From Streptomyces sp. CB01635 (GTDB lineage Bacteria; Actinomycetota; Actinomycetes; Streptomycetales; Streptomycetaceae): a DNA stretch of 64,000 nt. The notes beneath the pieces are model-generated. The model was not told the origin of the DNA. It saw only the letters and a list, made by a program, of their open reading frames with translations, and did no database searches. Shown piece by piece: positions 38,317-46,245 of this stretch. Within the stretch, counting starts at the first letter, position 1; the number at the start of each line of letters is the position of its first letter. The translations under genes and the position numbers were made by a program. The stretch lies in NCBI RefSeq assembly GCF_002803065.1, contig NZ_NNBL01000014.1, positions 129,650-193,649 on the forward strand, read 5' to 3'.

Positions 38317-38667
38317 TCAGCGGTGGTTGTAGCGGTCGTGACCCCAGCGGCTGTCGCGGTGGTGGCCCCAGCGGCCGTCACGGTCGTGACCCCAGCGGCT
38401 GTCGCGGTGGTGACCCCAGCGGCCATCGCGGTGGTGACCCCAGCGGCTGTCGCGGTGGTGGCCCCAGCGGCCGTCACGGTCGCCACGGTGGTGACCCCAG
38501 CGGCCGTCGTGGTCGCCGCGCCTGTAGTTGTCACCGTGGCCGTCACCACGGTCGTGCGCGGCATGAGATGCCACCGGAGGCGCGGCGGCGGCGCTGGCGC
38601 CAGTGGCGCCGCCCACCAGGATGGCGCCCGCGACGCCCAGCGCGGCGACAAAACGGGAAACCTGCAT
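38317..38667 (-). CDS. Secreted His/Arg/Trp-rich octapeptide-repeat protein
   Basis: A 116-aa protein from the ATG at 38665-38667, with GAAAGGAG upstream. Signal peptide at residues 1-26 (QVSRFVAALGVAGAILVGG, then cleavage near ASA). Residues 54-112 consist of seven copies of an eight-residue unit D-(G/S)-RWGH-(H/D)-R. The mature protein is therefore very rich in His, Arg, Trp and Gly, which suggests metal (Cu, Zn, Ni) or polyanion binding; that is inference. It lies inside the tRNA-flanked region. I know no matching characterised family. Confidence 0.65.
   Translation of the reverse strand: MQVSRFVAALGVAGAILVGGATGASAAAAPPVASHAAHDRGDGHGDNYRRGDHDGRWGHHRGDRDGRWGHHRDSRWGHHRDGRWGHHRDSRWGHDRDGRWGHHRDSRWGHDRYNHR
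38332..38508. repeat. Coding tandem repeat, about seven 24-bp units
   Basis: The 24-bp unit encodes D(G/S)RWGH(H/D)R. DNA units are similar but alternate between GGC- and AGC-type second codons. It can expand or contract by slippage or unequal exchange. Confidence 0.8.
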
Positions 38668-39310
38668 TCCATGCTCCTTTCACGGCAGGTGCCTCATGCG
38701 CCTGCCTGGGTCGGACATATGCATGTTGACGTCCGCAATGCGCCGTTACGTCCGACTCGCCATCAAAGGCGCCTTATGTAGCGAAAAATCGTTGAATCGG
38801 GAACCGACGCCTGGCGTGTCGGCGTCACGCGCGCGCGTCACGGATGGCTCCCCCGTCCATCAGGGTGAATTTGCGCCTCACGATCCCGCCGAGTCCGCGC
38901 TCCCGTACGACCCGCTTCTCCGCGAGTACCTCCACCAGCAGCAACCCCCACCCCGCCGCCGCTCACTGCGAGATCGCCTACGAGATCCCCATCAACCGAG
39001 ATCAGCCCCTGAACGCCCTGCCAGAGAATTGGGTCGGGTTCAGTTCTCGGCGATACGGCAGGCGTTGGCCACGAGGCTCCGAGGCAGCCCTTGCCCCGCG
39101 CACGCGTAAATGGTCTCCGAGCCGGCCGTCCACTCACACGTTGAAGACCGAACTCCACAGGGGTCCCTGTCAGTCGCGCCTCGTACAGCCACCGAGCCGC
39201 ACAACCTTGAGGGCTTCTCGTGGGTCCAGTGGGGCGACTGAGCTTCAAGTGCTGTCGCTCCAGTCGCTCCGCGGTCCCTGCAGTCCTCGTCCTTCCGTCA
39301 AGGAGTTCCG
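38668..39310. other. Intergenic 640 bp, no convincing gene
   Basis: A lower-GC patch at 38755-38800 probably holds the leftward promoter of the repeat protein. From 38860 to 39120 fragments on the minus strand (for example WGLLLVEVLAEKRVVRERG) faintly recall HATPase anti-sigma proteins but are broken by stops and have no start. Otherwise nothing is seen. Confidence 0.4.
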
Positions 39311-40798
39311 TTGCGCAGAGCAGCCACGGCAGCCGCCGCCGTGCTCGCACCTCTCATCGCCTTCGCCCTCACCTCGACGACGGCTTCCGCCACCAGCCCT
39401 TACAAGGGGGCCAACACCGCGGCCGTCCAGGACGACTTCAACGGTGACGGCTACCGGGACCTGGCTGTCGGCGCGCCCTACGCCGCCAATGGCAGCGTGG
39501 AGGAAGCCGGTGCCGTCGTCGTCCTGTACGGGTCGGCCTCATCCGTGAGCACCACGCACCGGACGCTCGTCACGCAGGCCACCTCCGGTGTCCCCGGCGC
39601 CCCCGAGGAATGGGACGCCTTCGGCGCGACGGTCGCCAGCGCCGATCTGGATCGGGACGGGTACGCGGATCTGATCGTCGGCACCCCGAGGGAGCAGGTC
39701 GGCGACAAGGAGTCCCGGGGCTCTGCGACCGTCGTATGGGGTGGGCCCAGCGGGCTGACGGGCGGTGCGACCATCTCTCCGCCGGCCGGATACGGGGACG
39801 GCCGCACGTACTGCGGCTTCGGGAACTCCCTGGCCACAGGCGACATGAACGGGGACGGCGCCCCGGAGGTGACCATCGGCTCGCGCTGCGAGGGCGCCTC
39901 CTACACCGGCCCCTTCACTCGCACCGGAAAGGCCGCCTCCAACTACCGGGAAAGCCGCCTCGGCGAGACCCGTGGCGTGGTGATGGGAGATGTGAACGGC
40001 GACGGCAGAGCGGAGCGTTTCTGGCTGGTCGGGCCCGCGGACGACGACCTTCGTGGACCTGTGTACGCCGACAACGGTCCTCCGACCGACGACTATCTCG
40101 CCAATTGGCCCACCGAACTTCCCCACGCCGACGGCCACGCCGGCCAGATCGGTGACATCAACGGTGACGGCTACGGCGACCTCGTCACGGGTGTCGCGGA
40201 TGACGATTCCCTTATGAACGCGACCGGCGCGGCGCACCGCGGTGGCGAGATCCAGGTCCTCTACGGCAGCGCGCAGGGCATCACTGTCGACCAGCAGCCA
40301 CAGGTCTTCCACCAGGGCACGGCCGGAGTCCCGGGAACAGCCGAGGACGGCGACCAGTTCGGACAGTCGCTCAGCGTCGGTGACGTCAACGCCGACGGGT
40401 ACGCCGACGTCCTCGTCGGCTCTCCCGGTGAGGCGGTCGGCACGCTCAAATCGGCAGGCACGGCCGTTTTGCTGCGTGGCTCCGCCTCCGGCCTGACCGC
40501 GACCAAGGCGGTCGGGTACACCCAGAGCACGGCTGATGTACCCGGTGCCGCAGAGGCCGGCGACTGGTTCGGCGCGACCGTCCACCTCGCCGACCTCAAT
40601 AAGGACGGCAAGGCCGAGACGGTCGTCGGCGTACCCACGGAGAACAGCGACGGTTGCCTGTGGACCGCCCGCGGCTCGGCCTCCGGCCCGGTCCTGAGCG
40701 GTTCGCTCAACCTCTGCGGCAAGAGCGCAGGAATCACCGTCCGCAATACCAAGGGCTACTTCGGAGCCGCCCTGCCGAGCCCTCACGTCTCCAACTAG
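39311..40798 (+). CDS. Secreted FG-GAP repeat protein within the tRNA-flanked region
   Basis: A 495-aa protein. The TTG start at 39311 is supported by AAGGAG five bases upstream and by the signal peptide that follows (RRAATAAAAVLAPLIAFAL, cleavage after ASA). Blades: DDFNGDGYRDLAVG, DLDRDGYADLIVG, DMNGDGAPEVTIG, DVNGDGRAERFWL, DINGDGYGDLVTG, DVNADGYADVLVG and DLNKDGKAETVVG, a full seven-blade propeller with four Cys residues. It is a clear relative of the cluster at 23-31 kb but carries no PhoP-like array. Codon use is slightly less GC-biased than its relatives. Extracellular; role unknown. Confidence 0.83.
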   Translation: MRRAATAAAAVLAPLIAFALTSTTASATSPYKGANTAAVQDDFNGDGYRDLAVGAPYAANGSVEEAGAVVVLYGSASSVSTTHRTLVTQATSGVPGAPEEWDAFGATVASADLDRDGYADLIVGTPREQVGDKESRGSATVVWGGPSGLTGGATISPPAGYGDGRTYCGFGNSLATGDMNGDGAPEVTIGSRCEGASYTGPFTRTGKAASNYRESRLGETRGVVMGDVNGDGRAERFWLVGPADDDLRGPVYADNGPPTDDYLANWPTELPHADGHAGQIGDINGDGYGDLVTGVADDDSLMNATGAAHRGGEIQVLYGSAQGITVDQQPQVFHQGTAGVPGTAEDGDQFGQSLSVGDVNADGYADVLVGSPGEAVGTLKSAGTAVLLRGSASGLTATKAVGYTQSTADVPGAAEAGDWFGATVHLADLNKDGKAETVVGVPTENSDGCLWTARGSASGPVLSGSLNLCGKSAGITVRNTKGYFGAALPSPHVSN

Positions 40799-40852
40799 GC
40801 AGGGCGCGCACAACCACCCTGGCACCTAGGCCCCGCACCACAGCGATCACCC

Positions 40853-40931
40853 CAGCTTCCCGAGCTGAGAGTGCGAGTTCGATTCTCGTCACCCGCTCCA
40901 CAAAAGAGGCCCAGGTCATCGACCTGGGCCT
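40853..40931. repeat. Putative attR: partial duplicate of tRNA-Gly 3' end and hairpin
   Basis: CAGCTTCCC, then one mismatch (G for A), then AGCTGAGAGTGCGAG continuing to the encoded CCA (40898-40900): 48 bp with one mismatch to 37955-38002. The 5' half of the tRNA is missing, so it cannot make a tRNA. A related hairpin follows directly. Confidence 0.7.
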
Positions 40932-40936
40932 CTTTT
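40902..40936. terminator. Strong hairpin terminator adjacent to attR
   Basis: AAAAGAGGCCCAGGTC (40902-40917), a 3-nt loop, and a perfect 16-bp complement ending in TTTT. It can serve the FG-GAP gene and the convergent small secreted protein. Confidence 0.85.
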
Positions 40937-40953
40937 GAGGCACTACGGAAGAT

Positions 40954-41349
40954 TCAGTGGCGGCAAGACCTCTGCCCCTGGTGGACCCCGGATTTGAAGC
41001 CGTCCTTGAAGCCGCGCCGGTAGTCCTGCTGGGCGTTCTTGTGGTGGACGGCAGAGGCTCGTTTGCCGTCCACATGCCCGTTCTTCCCGTTGTCCTGCCT
41101 GTTGCTGTTGTGCCCGTTCCCGTGCCTGCAGTTGTTCTGCCCCTGACGGAGCCCGGATTTGAAGCCGTCCTTGAAGCCGCGCCGGTAGTCCCGGTCCGAC
41201 TTGGGAACCTTGACGCTTGCACTTGTACTGACGTGGGTCTCGCTCGGTGTGGCCGCGGAAGCCTGCGTCCAGCCGACGGGCGCGAGGCCAATGGATGCGG
41301 CGATGAAGACCGAGCTCAGAATGACCCTTTTCCTCTTCATTGCGAGCAT
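40954..41349 (-). CDS. Small secreted protein with duplicated DYRRGFKDGFKSG motif
   Basis: A 131-aa protein. The ATG at 41347-41349 has AAGGGGAT five bases upstream. Signal peptide: residues 1-32 (KRKRVILSSVFIAASIGL, cleavage after ASA). The mature chain holds two 23-residue repeats, at residues 54-76 and 109-131, each DYRRGFKDGFKSG followed by (L/V)(R/H)QGQ and ending CRH. They are separated by an Asn/Gly/His/Lys-rich linker. Each repeat has one Cys, so a disulfide between repeats is possible. Highly basic. The repeats are also near-identical at the DNA level, implying recent duplication. Family unknown to me. It lies just outside attR. Confidence 0.7.
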   Translation of the reverse strand: MLAMKRKRVILSSVFIAASIGLAPVGWTQASAATPSETHVSTSASVKVPKSDRDYRRGFKDGFKSGLRQGQNNCRHGNGHNSNRQDNGKNGHVDGKRASAVHHKNAQQDYRRGFKDGFKSGVHQGQRSCRH

Positions 41350-41460
41350 AACTATCCCCTTGGACTAGTTACTCACATAAGTTCTATTTCACTGTAGCCG
41401 CCCCTATGGGCGTCGCAACTGCACCTGCCATGCACGCTCCGTGCCCGGTCCAGCCGCGCG

Positions 41461-43290
41461 TCATCGCCCGGCCCGGTCGAGTTCTTCGTCCAGGGCCAGC
41501 GCAGCGGTGATCAGGGCGAGGTGGGTGAACGCCTGGGGGAAGTTGCCCAGTTGCTCACCGGTGGGGCCGATCTCCTCGGAGAAGAGGCCGACGTGGTTGG
41601 CGTAGGTGAGCATCTTGTCGAAGGCGTACCTGGCCTGGCCGAGGCGGCCGGCGCGGGCGAGGGCGTCGACGTAGAAGAAGCTGCACAGCGAGAAGGTGCC
41701 TTCGCTGCCGCGCAGGCCGTCGGGGGAAGCGGCGGGGTCGTAGCGGTAGACCAGGCTGTCGGAGACCAGCTCGGTGTCCATGGCGTCGAGTGTGGAGAGC
41801 CAGCGCGGATCCCGTGGTGTGACGAAGCGGACCCCCGGCATCAGCAGGAGCGAGGCGTCGAGGACGTCGCTGCCGTAATGCTGGACGAACGCCCGCCGCT
41901 TCTCGCTCCAGCCGCGGTCCATGATCTGCCGGAGGATGGTGTCGCGGGCGGCGGTCCACGCGGTCAGGTCGGCGGGCCGGGCCAGCTCCTGCGCGACCCG
42001 GATGCCCCGGTCGAAGGCCGTCCAGCACATCAGCCGGCTGTAGGTGAAGTCCTTTCGGCCGCCGCGCGTCTCCCAGATGCCCTCGTCCGGGCGGTCCCAG
42101 TTCTGCGCCAGCCAGTCGAGTACGTCGGAGACTCCGAGCCAGCCGTCGTACCCCATGACGTGGGCGAGGTCATCGGTGTGGGTGAGGGCATAGACCGCTT
42201 CGCCGTAGATATCCAGCTGGAGTTGGCAGGCGGCGCCGTTGCCGATGCGGACGGGGGCTGAGCCGCGATAGCCCTCCAGGTGGTCCAGGGTCTCCTCGGC
42301 CAGGTGCGGGTCGCCGTCGATGCGGTACATGATCTGGAGCGGCTCACCGGTGACCGTGCGGTCCGGGCCCTCGAGCAGCCGGCCGGCGAGCCAGCGCCGG
42401 AAGGCGTGCGCCTCCTCGGTGAAGCCCAGTCCGAAGAGGGCGTGCAGGGAGAGGGAGGCGTCGCGGACCCAGGTGTAGCGGTAGTCCCAGTTCCGTTCAC
42501 CGCCGAGCTGCTCGGGCAGGCCCGCCGTCGCGGCGGCGACCGGAGCACCGGTGGGAGCGTAGGTGAGCAGCTTGAGCGTGATCGCCGACCTGTGGACCGT
42601 CTGCTGCCAGCGGCCCCGGTAGCGGCTGCGGCTGATCCACCGGTACCAGAACGCGCAGGTCGCGTCGAACTCCTCTTTCAGGCGCTCGCGGGTCGGGGGC
42701 GGGGGCGCCTCGCCGCCCGTCGCGTACACCGTCAGCACGGCGGCCGCCATTTGCTCCTGCTCCAGCTCGACGACGGCCCGGACGGCCTCACCGTCCCGCT
42801 CCAGCTCCACCGGTCCCAGGGTCTGGAGGTGGGCGTCGGTGCCGGGGCCCGCGAAGTGCGCAGCGCCCTCGTCCAGGGTGAGCCGGTGGACCGCACGGGC
42901 GTAGTCGAAGCGGGGGCTGCAGGTCAGCGCGAAGCGGATCCGGCCACGCGTCACCCGCATCACCCTGATGAGCCGGTGACGGTCGGTGGCGGTCTCCGGG
43001 CGGTCCAGCGGCATGAAGTCGACGACTTCGCCGACTCCGTGCGGGGTGAGGAAGCGGGTGATGAGGACGGCGGTGTCGGCCAGGTACAGCTGGCGCGTGG
43101 TCACGTCCGGACCCTCCACGGTGATCGCGAAGTGACCGCCGCGGTCGTGGTCGAGGAGGGACGCGAAGAGGCTGGGCGAGTCGAATCGGGGCGCACAGAA
43201 CCAGTCGACCACGCCGTCGGAGGAGACGAGGGCCGCGGTCTGGAGGTCTCCGACCATTCCGTGGTCCGCGATGGGCGGGTAGCGCCGCAT
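41461..43290 (-). CDS. Glycoside hydrolase family 15 protein (glucoamylase/trehalase-like)
   Basis: A 609-aa protein from the ATG at 43288-43290 with GAAGGGATC upstream. N-terminal beta-sandwich domain (IADHGMVGDLQTAALVSSDG, VDWFCAPRFDSPSLFA). An (alpha/alpha)6 barrel begins near residue 240 (ERNWDYRYTWVRDASLSLHA). The catalytic Glu region is GIWETRGGRKDFTYSRLMCW, and the second acid is in LFSEEIGPTGEQLGNFPQAF. There is no signal peptide, so it is cytoplasmic. Actinobacterial members of this type act on trehalose or alpha-glucans. Single gene, with no evident operon partner. Confidence 0.9.
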   Translation of the reverse strand: MRRYPPIADHGMVGDLQTAALVSSDGVVDWFCAPRFDSPSLFASLLDHDRGGHFAITVEGPDVTTRQLYLADTAVLITRFLTPHGVGEVVDFMPLDRPETATDRHRLIRVMRVTRGRIRFALTCSPRFDYARAVHRLTLDEGAAHFAGPGTDAHLQTLGPVELERDGEAVRAVVELEQEQMAAAVLTVYATGGEAPPPPTRERLKEEFDATCAFWYRWISRSRYRGRWQQTVHRSAITLKLLTYAPTGAPVAAATAGLPEQLGGERNWDYRYTWVRDASLSLHALFGLGFTEEAHAFRRWLAGRLLEGPDRTVTGEPLQIMYRIDGDPHLAEETLDHLEGYRGSAPVRIGNGAACQLQLDIYGEAVYALTHTDDLAHVMGYDGWLGVSDVLDWLAQNWDRPDEGIWETRGGRKDFTYSRLMCWTAFDRGIRVAQELARPADLTAWTAARDTILRQIMDRGWSEKRRAFVQHYGSDVLDASLLLMPGVRFVTPRDPRWLSTLDAMDTELVSDSLVYRYDPAASPDGLRGSEGTFSLCSFFYVDALARAGRLGQARYAFDKMLTYANHVGLFSEEIGPTGEQLGNFPQAFTHLALITAALALDEELDRAGR

Positions 43291-43507
43291 GGTGATCCCT
43301 TCCGGTCCGGTCACTGACCGGCGGATGCTCAGCCGACCTGCTTCGACCTTCCGCGCCGTGCGCCGGACCGGCCACGCCGGTTGAGCTGTTCGGGTGCCAT
43401 GGGCTCATGCGACGGGGGCCGCGCACGCCTCCCTTTCCCGCTGCCGAATACAAGCTGGATGCAAGAGGATCGGGCACAGGGTCGAGGAACGAAGGAGGGG
43501 GGTCGCT

Positions 43508-43852
43508 GTGGTGGAACGGTCTCCGGCCGCGCAGTCGCTGCGTCGCTCGTACGTCACCGCTGACGGGTGCCGGTTCGACGTCATCGAGATGTCGGTCGAG
43601 CATCATGCGGACCGCAGCGCGACATTGACGTACTGGCTGACTGTGGGCTGCCCGGGGCACCCGGATGAGCACTGGGTGGTCGCTCTGCCCTGGGGGGACA
43701 AGTCCTGGGCGGATGTGCTCACTTCGCCCGCGTCGCCCCCGCCCGACCGGCTGCGGCAGCTCGTACACCTCGTCCGTGCCCATCTGGAGGAGTGGTGGGA
43801 CACGAAGGGACACAACCGGCGGTCGGCGAGGATGGGGCGGCGGATCGCCTGA
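43508..43852 (+). CDS. Conserved hypothetical protein
   Basis: A 114-aa soluble protein. Start GTG at 43508 (or the next codon), with GAAGGAGGGGGG upstream. Residues of about 15-100 look like a compact alpha/beta domain (YVTADGCRFDVIEMSVEH, LTYWLTVGCPGHPDEHW, LVHLVRAHLEEWWDTKGHN), rich in Trp and His. No known motif is recognised. It is divergent from the GH15 gene. Function unknown. Confidence 0.6.
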   Translation: MVERSPAAQSLRRSYVTADGCRFDVIEMSVEHHADRSATLTYWLTVGCPGHPDEHWVVALPWGDKSWADVLTSPASPPPDRLRQLVHLVRAHLEEWWDTKGHNRRSARMGRRIA

Positions 43853-44110
43853 TCCCGCGCCCGACGCCAGGCGTATGTGCGTGACGGGTCCGGGGCGCTG
43901 ATGCGGTCAATGCGGTCCGGGACGCTGGTGCGGTCCGGGACTCTTCCGTCACAGGAATCACAGGCGTCACACATCTTCGCAAGAGCATCACATCGTGCCC
44001 GCATTGCCTTCGGAAAGCGTCGATAGCGTTGCAGGCCGCTCGATCTCGCGTACGAACGTGACCAAATGCCCGGCGTCCCGGCGGCGCAGTCAGCCACAGA
44101 AAGATCGAAG

Positions 44111-45070
44111 ATGGACTACTGCTCCTCATGCCGTCGGACCCTCAACGGAGCGCTGGTGTGCCCGGGTTGCGGCGCGTACGCCCCCGACATAGCCCCGCCC
44201 GCGACGACGTCGTTCTCGTCGCGTTCGTCGGTCTCGTCGCAGTCGGCTTCCCCGGCCTCCTCGTCGTTCTTCGGGGTATCGCCCGCCGACGACCTTGGCC
44301 ACAGGGGCGGCTCTGCCGGTGCCGCCGACTCGTTCGACGACTTCGACGCCTTCTCCGCCGCCAAGGCCTTCGACCTGGACGACACGGGCGGTGAGGCCGC
44401 CGCCGCTGCGGTCGATGTCTCCGCGCCCTTGGCCGCTTCGCGGGGTGGCCGCGCCGCCCGGCGGCGGAAGCTGGCGCAGTGGAAGAAGAACAAGCGCCGC
44501 GCCGTCGCCGCGACCGCCGTCGCCATCGTCGGTGGCGGGCTCACGATCGCCGCGCTGCCGAACGACGCCTCTCCCGACCGCACCCACGCCTCCGCGGCCC
44601 CGGACCCGGTGACCACCTCACCGGCCCTGGCCAACACGGACTCCTCGACGGACACGCCGGACGACCGCGCCTCGCGGAGCGGCGGCGACCGCGCGCACAA
44701 GGCCACCGGCCCGCGCCACGCCCGCCCGGCCAACGCGCCTACGCCGGCCGCGACCGCCGCGCCGACCGGAGCCCCGCGCCACGCCGCCCCGGCCCGGAGC
44801 GCCGCGCCGCACACCACCTCCGCGCCGGCCGCCGCCGCGCACACCGCCGCTCCTGCCCCGCAGACCTCCTCGCCCGCACCGGCCCACCAGTCCGGCAGCG
44901 GTACGAGTACGGGTTCCGGCTCGGGTACGGGTTCCGGCTCGGGTACGGGTTCCGGCTCGGGTACGGGTTCGGGGTCGTCCGGCGGGGACCAGGCGACGAC
45001 GCCCGCGCCCGCCCCCTCCACGGCGTCACCCGAGCCCATCTGCGTGCTCGGCCTTCTCTGCATCAGCTGA
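44111..45070 (+). CDS. SCO2400-type membrane protein with N-terminal zinc ribbon
   Basis: A 319-aa protein from the ATG at 44111. The N-terminus MDYCSSCRRTLNGALVCPGC has two CxxC knuckles (zinc ribbon), as in the Streptomyces-restricted SCO2400 family. Then come Ser/Asp-rich cytoplasmic residues, a basic patch with one membrane helix at about 145-165 (AVAATAVAIVGGGLTIAAL), and a long extracellular Ala/Pro/Thr-rich tail. The tail contains an 18-bp minisatellite encoding Gly-Ser/Thr (44907-44977) and ends CVLGLLCIS. Function unknown. A strong terminator follows. Confidence 0.75.
   Translation: MDYCSSCRRTLNGALVCPGCGAYAPDIAPPATTSFSSRSSVSSQSASPASSSFFGVSPADDLGHRGGSAGAADSFDDFDAFSAAKAFDLDDTGGEAAAAAVDVSAPLAASRGGRAARRRKLAQWKKNKRRAVAATAVAIVGGGLTIAALPNDASPDRTHASAAPDPVTTSPALANTDSSTDTPDDRASRSGGDRAHKATGPRHARPANAPTPAATAAPTGAPRHAAPARSAAPHTTSAPAAAAHTAAPAPQTSSPAPAHQSGSGTSTGSGSGTGSGSGTGSGSGTGSGSSGGDQATTPAPAPSTASPEPICVLGLLCIS
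44907..44977. repeat. Minisatellite, 18-bp unit, three perfect copies plus a partial
   Basis: The unit GTACGGGTTCCGGCTCGG starts at 44907, 44925 and 44943 and is partly repeated from 44961. It encodes GTGSGS in the linker of the SCO2400-type protein; length variation would stay in frame. Confidence 0.85.
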
Positions 45071-45088
45071 GCATCGCCGCAACGACCG

Positions 45089-45125
45089 AGGCCCGGCCCG
45101 GGGTTCTGACCCCCGGGCCGGGCCT
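45089..45125. terminator. Strong bidirectional hairpin terminator
   Basis: AGGCCCGGCCCGGGG (45089-45103), a 7-nt loop, and a perfect 15-bp complement, placed between convergent stops. Confidence 0.85.
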
Positions 45126-45151
45126 TCGCACGAACCGACGTAAACGACTCC

Positions 45152-46093
45152 TCAGGCGCCGCTCTCGGACTCCCACAGGGTCTCCAGCGCCCTGGTGGGC
45201 CCGCCCAGCGAGCGCACATGCTCCAGCGCGGCACCCACGAACGCCCGCAGCCGGCCCGTCTCGTGGTCGGTGGGCCAGATGAACGCGTACTCGATGCGGG
45301 GGGCATCACTGAACGGCCGGAACACCAGGCCGGGGCGTGCGTAGTACCGCACGCCCGCCGCAGCGACCGGCGTCACCCCCTTGCCCGCGAGGACCAGCGA
45401 CAGCGCGTCCTCCCAGTGCGTGATCGCCTGGCCGTGCGGAATGGGCCGCCCCGACGGCGTCTGCCGCGGGAAGTGATGGTCCAGCCAGTGGGCCGGCACC
45501 GGCCTCGTCACCGTCAGCAGCGTCGACTCCGCCAGATCCTCCACGCTCAGCGTCTCGCGCCGCGCGAACGGATGCGTGGACGGCATGAGCAGCATCCGCG
45601 GCTGCGACAGCAGCACCGGCCCTGTCGTCAAGTCGGCCTCCGCCACCGGGAGTTCGGTGACCTGGAGGTCGATGTCCCCGGCCCGCAGCGGCCCGTACGG
45701 GTCGGATATCTGCACCTGGCGTATCTGCACGTCCACGCCCGGATGACGGCGCGCGAACACCGCTGCGACGCTGTGCAGCAGATGGCCGGTGAACGCCCCC
45801 GAGAAGCCGATCCGCAGCGTGCCGGTGATCCCCCGGCCGGCCGCTGTGGCCTTGGCGATCTCCTCCTCGATACGGCGCTGGGCCGGGCCGATGCCGTCCC
45901 TCAGCTGCTCCCCGATGGCCGTCATCGTCACGCGCCGGCTGCTGCGCTCGAACAGCTTCGCGCCGATGCGGCGCTCGACCCGGGCGATGGTCTGGCTGAC
46001 ACGGCTCTGCGAGACACCCACACGTTCGGCGGTCCGGCCGAAGTGCAGTTCCTCCGCCAGCGTCAGAAAGATCTCGATCTCCTGGCGTTCCAT
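45152..46093 (-). CDS. LysR-family transcriptional regulator
   Basis: A 313-aa protein. N-terminal winged HTH (FLTLAEELHFGRTAERVGVS, then QSRVSQTIARVERRIGAKLF), a linker helix, and a LysR substrate-binding domain (TLRIGFSGAFTGHLLHSVAA). It is divergent from the MFS gene at 46246 and probably regulates it and the following hydrolase gene. The 150-bp gap contains a duplicated GATCGTT (46162 and 46174, 12 nt apart) and TTGCGCA, a possible LysR site. The inducer is unknown. Confidence 0.88.
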   Translation of the reverse strand: MERQEIEIFLTLAEELHFGRTAERVGVSQSRVSQTIARVERRIGAKLFERSSRRVTMTAIGEQLRDGIGPAQRRIEEEIAKATAAGRGITGTLRIGFSGAFTGHLLHSVAAVFARRHPGVDVQIRQVQISDPYGPLRAGDIDLQVTELPVAEADLTTGPVLLSQPRMLLMPSTHPFARRETLSVEDLAESTLLTVTRPVPAHWLDHHFPRQTPSGRPIPHGQAITHWEDALSLVLAGKGVTPVAAAGVRYYARPGLVFRPFSDAPRIEYAFIWPTDHETGRLRAFVGAALEHVRSLGGPTRALETLWESESGA

Positions 46094-46245
46094 GTCCTCC
46101 CCGTCCCCGGCCTCGTGCCCCTCGCCAACCCGCTCACCTCGAACTATGAGCCCGGCGAATCGATCGTTGCACAGATCGTTCTTGTTGCGCAGGTGCCCCG
46201 ATTCGATGCTGGTCAGGCCCGATCGCTTACGAAAGGACCCCCCTG

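Noticed and set aside
38332-38508. Possible CRISPR array
   Set aside because: The 24-bp repeats are contiguous without spacers and in frame within a signal-peptide-bearing gene, so they are a coding tandem repeat.
38838-39350. Minus-strand frame faintly like an anti-sigma HATPase
   Set aside because: The similarity is a few residues, split between frames and interrupted by stops; too weak to call even a pseudogene.
44479-45282. Arg/Gly-rich plus-strand frame overlapping the SCO2400-type gene
   Set aside because: Shadow frame; the zinc-ribbon frame has the correct start, domain and codon bias.
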